Part shown: in pieces, positions 6,555-8,005 of the stretch | How the letters are laid out: each line of letters starts with the position of its first letter | How positions within the stretch are numbered: position 1 is the first letter of the stretch | Source of the DNA: a bacterium | Lineage (GTDB): Bacteria > SZUA-182 > DTGQ01 | Reading direction: 5' to 3' | Assembly (NCBI GenBank): GCA_023512255.1 | Contig: JAILZY010000132.1 | Location: forward strand, 1 to 8,005 | DNA length: 8,005 nucleotides | Translations under genes and position numbers: made by a program | Notes under the pieces: model-generated | The model's input: the letters and a program-made list of their open reading frames with translations, nothing else | What the model was told of the DNA's origin: nothing | Database searches by the model: none

Positions 6555-6937
6555 TGGCTTGATCCTCCTCGTGATAAAGTAATAAAATCTCCATCCTCGA
6601 ACTCTTTTAACCTGCTGATGTCGCCTATTATGCGACCAACAATATTAACCTTATCCGCACTGATGATTTCATTGCCCTCGCTCAGTGGCGTTGGTCCAAA
6701 GAAAATACATAGTGCTTTGCCTGTCGGCCAATAGCCAAGCTCACCGACCTCTACCGTATCACGAGCGGTTTTGTCTAGCTCGCTACTGACCGGGATCGAG
6801 AAATAGATTTCCTCTCCCCAAAGATTTCCAGACGATTCTATCGGCAATCGCTCCCAGATGAGCTTAGCCGTAGGGGTATCGTTTAGTATACCTTCAAGTT
6901 CAATGTTGCCAACCTTAATATTAATTTTATGAGACAT
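6551..6937 (-). CDS. Cyclophilin-like fold protein (TM1367 / DUF369 type)
   Basis: A 128-residue soluble protein with no signal peptide or membrane segment. It matches the small cyclophilin-like family known from Thermotoga TM1367 and many archaea and anaerobes. The family hallmark is the stretch around residues 66-84 (GELGYWPTGKALCIFFGPTP), plus the earlier IWERLPIES and GEEIYFSIP segments and the later VGRIIGD. The fold is that of cyclophilins, but prolyl isomerase activity is not established for the family, so the biochemical role is open. The ATG at 6937 has GGAG (6948-6945) 7 nt upstream. It is the first gene of a two-gene operon: its TGA overlaps the ferredoxin ATG by four bases. The pairing might reflect a shared redox or folding task, which is inference only. 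Confidence 0.88.
   Translation of the reverse strand: MSHKINIKVGNIELEGILNDTPTAKLIWERLPIESSGNLWGEEIYFSIPVSSELDKTARDTVEVGELGYWPTGKALCIFFGPTPLSEGNEIISADKVNIVGRIIGDISRLKEFEDGDFITLSRGGSSQ
6564..6570 (-). promoter_or_regulatory. Strong ribosome binding site of the ferredoxin, inside the upstream gene
   Basis: GAGGAGG on the minus strand, 9 nt before the ferredoxin ATG, lies within the last codons of the cyclophilin-like gene (Arg-Gly-Gly). This strong internal site suggests that the ferredoxin is made at equal or higher level than its partner from the same message. Confidence 0.75.
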
Positions 6938-7006
6938 ATTTCATCTCCACTACCCTAAAAATCATAGTCTAAGCTACGAAAGAGATAGTATAGACAAGGT
7001 GATAGT

Positions 7007-7035
7007 CTTATAGCATTTATCGAAAAGATTGTCAA
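7007..7035 (-). promoter_or_regulatory. Sigma-70 promoter of the cyclophilin-like/ferredoxin operon
   Basis: On the minus strand a perfect TTGACA (7035-7030), a 17-nt spacer and TATAAG (7012-7007) are visible. The spacer ends in TGC, giving an extended -10 (TGnTATAAG). The start codon at 6937 is about 60 nt past the expected transcription start. ATAGTCT recurs at 6964-6970 and 7002-7008, the second copy within the -10 region, and may be a regulator site. Confidence 0.75.
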
Positions 7036-7047
7036 TTACGATGGTAG

Positions 7048-7080
7048 AAATCAGCAATTCAGACTGAGAATTGCTGATTT
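7048..7080. terminator. Perfect 13-bp hairpin between lepB and the next operon
   Basis: AAATCAGCAATTC (7048-7060) and its exact reverse complement GAATTGCTGATTT (7068-7080) enclose a 7-nt loop. It lies 161 nt past the lepB stop and 12 bp upstream of the -35 box of the next operon. The stem is AT-rich and on the minus strand has only three T after it, so it is a weak intrinsic terminator for lepB at best; an operator or an mRNA-end stabiliser fits equally well. The structure is certain, the role is not. Confidence 0.5.
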
Positions 7081-7105
7081 TGATGCGACTTGTAGAAATT
7101 TTTCC

Positions 7106-7157
7106 GGCAAACTCTGGAGTGGCTGGCAAACTCTTGAGGGGGCGGCAAACTCTGGAT
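7106..7157. repeat. Triple direct repeat with 19-bp period
   Basis: GGCAAACTCTGGAG (7106-7119), GGCAAACTCTTGAG (7125-7138) and GGCAAACTCTGGAT (7144-7157) share GGCAAACTCT and GA at an exact 19-bp spacing. The bases between copies are G-rich. A partial GGCAA follows at 7171. Regularly spaced subterminal repeats are typical of IS21-type element ends, and TGTAGAAATTTTTCC precedes copy one (7091-7105). A relic end is therefore possible, but no transposase gene or second end is seen. Other readings are an array of protein binding sites or an intergenic repeat. Confidence 0.7.
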
Positions 7158-7241
7158 AGGGATTAGATGCGGCAATTTTAAGTTTTTTCCTTGAAAACCA
7201 CAAGGGGCCGGTGCGAAACCACGGGGGCTTTGCGCGAGCAG

Positions 7242-7832
7242 CTAATGCAATATCTTGGCAAAACGGCTCCAGCGGACCCAATTTGATTCTGCATCCCATG
7301 ACCAGTAAATGATAAAAGCTTTACCTTTAATCATATCCTCTGGCAGAAGTCCCCAGAATCGACTGTCAAGGCTACAATCACGATTGTCCCCCATAACAAA
7401 GAAATATCCCTCGGGAATGGTTATCGGGCCATAGTTATCGCGGACAGAAGAGAGACCTACAGCGGCCTCACCGCCTTCATGAATAACGTAGGGCTCATAC
7501 AGCGGCTTGCCGTTGATGAAAACCTGCTTATTTCGAATTTCCAGGGTATCGCCAGGTTTTCCGATCAGCCGCTTGATAAAGTCGCGGGAGGGGTCTTGAG
7601 GGTATTTAAAGACGATAATATCCCCGCGTTCGGGCTTTTCAAACCGGTAAATAAATTTATTAACTAGGATATGATCCCCGATCAATAGGGTCGGAATCAT
7701 GGATCCTGATGGAATTTTAAAGGCTTGAACTACAAAGGTGCGGATGACAAGGGCTAGGGCGATGGCGATAACAATTGCCTCGAGATATTCTCGGTAAATC
7801 GACTTTCTTTTGATTTCTCTGTTTTGATTCAT
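7242..7832 (-). CDS. lepB: Signal peptidase I
   Basis: Membrane-bound serine/lysine protease that removes signal peptides from exported proteins on the outer face of the cytoplasmic membrane. The 196-residue protein has one N-terminal membrane segment (about 18-37) after a basic cytoplasmic start, then the family boxes in order: box B with catalytic S44 (PSGSMIPTL, 41-49), box C (GDHILVNKF, 52-60), box D RGDIIVFKYP (69-78) with catalytic K87 in IKRLIGKPGD (86-95), and box E MGDNRDCSLDSRFWG (147-161). C153 is unusual at a position that more often holds N or R. The C-terminal VRWSRFAKILH is intact. Length is normal for single-span enzymes. The ATG at 7832 follows a distant GAGGG (7850-7846, 13 nt), so initiation may be modest. 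It has its own promoter. The S13 carboxypeptidase in this window is a likely substrate. Confidence 0.96.
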   Translation of the reverse strand: MNQNREIKRKSIYREYLEAIVIAIALALVIRTFVVQAFKIPSGSMIPTLLIGDHILVNKFIYRFEKPERGDIIVFKYPQDPSRDFIKRLIGKPGDTLEIRNKQVFINGKPLYEPYVIHEGGEAAVGLSSVRDNYGPITIPEGYFFVMGDNRDCSLDSRFWGLLPEDMIKGKAFIIYWSWDAESNWVRWSRFAKILH

Positions 7833-7884
7833 AAAAATGATGAATCCCTCGAAAAGTTAATATATAAGACATAATAAAAAATCA

Positions 7885-7913
7885 ATTTTAATCATTACTG
7901 AAAGATTTGTCAA
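7885..7913 (-). promoter_or_regulatory. Sigma-70 promoter of lepB
   Basis: On the minus strand TTGACA (7913-7908), a 17-nt spacer and TAAAAT (7890-7885) give a near-consensus promoter. The expected transcript starts near 7878 and has an AT-rich leader of about 45 nt. The right copy of the 18-bp repeat ends 16 bp upstream of the -35 box. Confidence 0.75.
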
Positions 7914-7929
7914 GCTCTCCAGCAACTTC

Positions 7930-7947
7930 CCAGATGTTCCCCATGTT
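7930..7947 (-). repeat. 18-bp repeat, right copy of an inverted pair
   Basis: CCAGATGTTCCCCATGTT on the plus strand is the exact reverse complement of 58-75. It sits directly upstream of the lepB promoter. On the plus strand it is followed after 7 nt by GGAGGAGGAGA (7955-7965), echoing the purine tract beyond the left copy. Confidence 0.8.
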
Positions 7948-8005
7948 TAAATTAGGAGGAGGAGATAAGCCGCAGGGGAAGGGTATTGAGGTAAAAGATA
8001 ATAGT
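7948..8005 (+). other. Purine-rich right edge, possible leader of a gene beyond the window
   Basis: GGAGGAGGAGA at 7955-7965 looks like a strong ribosome binding site on the plus strand, but no ATG or GTG follows at a proper distance. Either it is the leader of a rightward gene starting outside the window or a simple purine repeat. Confidence 0.25.

Larger units (their letters stand above)
6938..7241. other. Intergenic gap between lepB and the cyclophilin-like gene
   Basis: This 304-bp gap holds no supported gene. From the lepB side it carries a GC-richer stretch next to the lepB stop (7200-7240), the triple 19-bp repeat, the 13-bp hairpin, and the promoter and leader of the downstream operon. 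Confidence 0.6.

Noticed and set aside
7106-7157. Triple repeat as a CRISPR array
   Set aside because: The 14-bp units and 5-bp intervals are far too short for CRISPR repeats and spacers, and no cas gene is present.
7051-7299. 82-codon minus-strand open frame overlapping the end of lepB
   Set aside because: It runs out of frame across the lepB C-terminus and through the triple 19-bp repeat, has no recognisable domain, and the lepB end (VRWSRFAKILH) is intact.
58-7947. Whole window as a transposon bounded by the 18-bp inverted repeats
   Set aside because: It contains no transposase, integrase or mobility gene, and the enclosed genes are ordinary chromosomal functions with their own promoters.

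Overview
The window (8005 bp, moderate GC, AT-rich gaps) is bacterial chromosome with five complete protein genes and no RNA gene, CRISPR array or intact mobile element. A single-cluster ferredoxin of the sulfate-reducer type, a TM1367-type cyclophilin-like protein and an endonuclease Q-type repair enzyme suggest an anaerobic bacterium, possibly of a Desulfobacterota-like or little-cultured lineage. That is inference; nothing here fixes the phylum. The recognisable promoters are sigma-70 type.

Layout. Positions 1-139 are a pyrimidine-rich gap. At 140-1681 (minus) lies a family S13 D-Ala-D-Ala carboxypeptidase/PBP4 with a signal peptide. A regulatory gap of about 365 bp follows. At 2047-6039 (plus) lies the centrepiece: one 1330-residue protein that joins an endonuclease Q-like nuclease (PHP domain plus a four-cysteine zinc site) to a complete UvrD/PcrA superfamily-1 helicase. 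It carries two good matches to the bacterial sliding-clamp-binding pentapeptide, one at the junction (QMSLF) and one as its last five residues (QLRLF). After a 320-bp gap full of short tandem and inverted repeats come, on the minus strand, a 4Fe-4S ferredoxin (6360-6554) and, just upstream of it, a cyclophilin-like fold protein (6551-6937); their ATGA overlap makes them a coupled pair. A 304-bp gap holds their strong promoter, a perfect 13-bp hairpin and a triple 19-bp repeat. Signal peptidase I (7242-7832, minus) follows with its own TTGACA-N17-TAAAAT promoter.

How the genes relate. The carboxypeptidase and signal peptidase I both act at the cell envelope but have separate promoters. The ferredoxin/cyclophilin-like pair is a small redox operon of unknown purpose. 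The nuclease-helicase is monocistronic and can be read as a one-polypeptide repair machine for deaminated bases that may dock on the replication clamp.

The two edges of the window carry a perfect 18-bp inverted repeat about 7.85 kb apart. In each case the CCAGATGTTCCCCATGTT strand points outward and is followed by a purine-rich GGAGGAG stretch.
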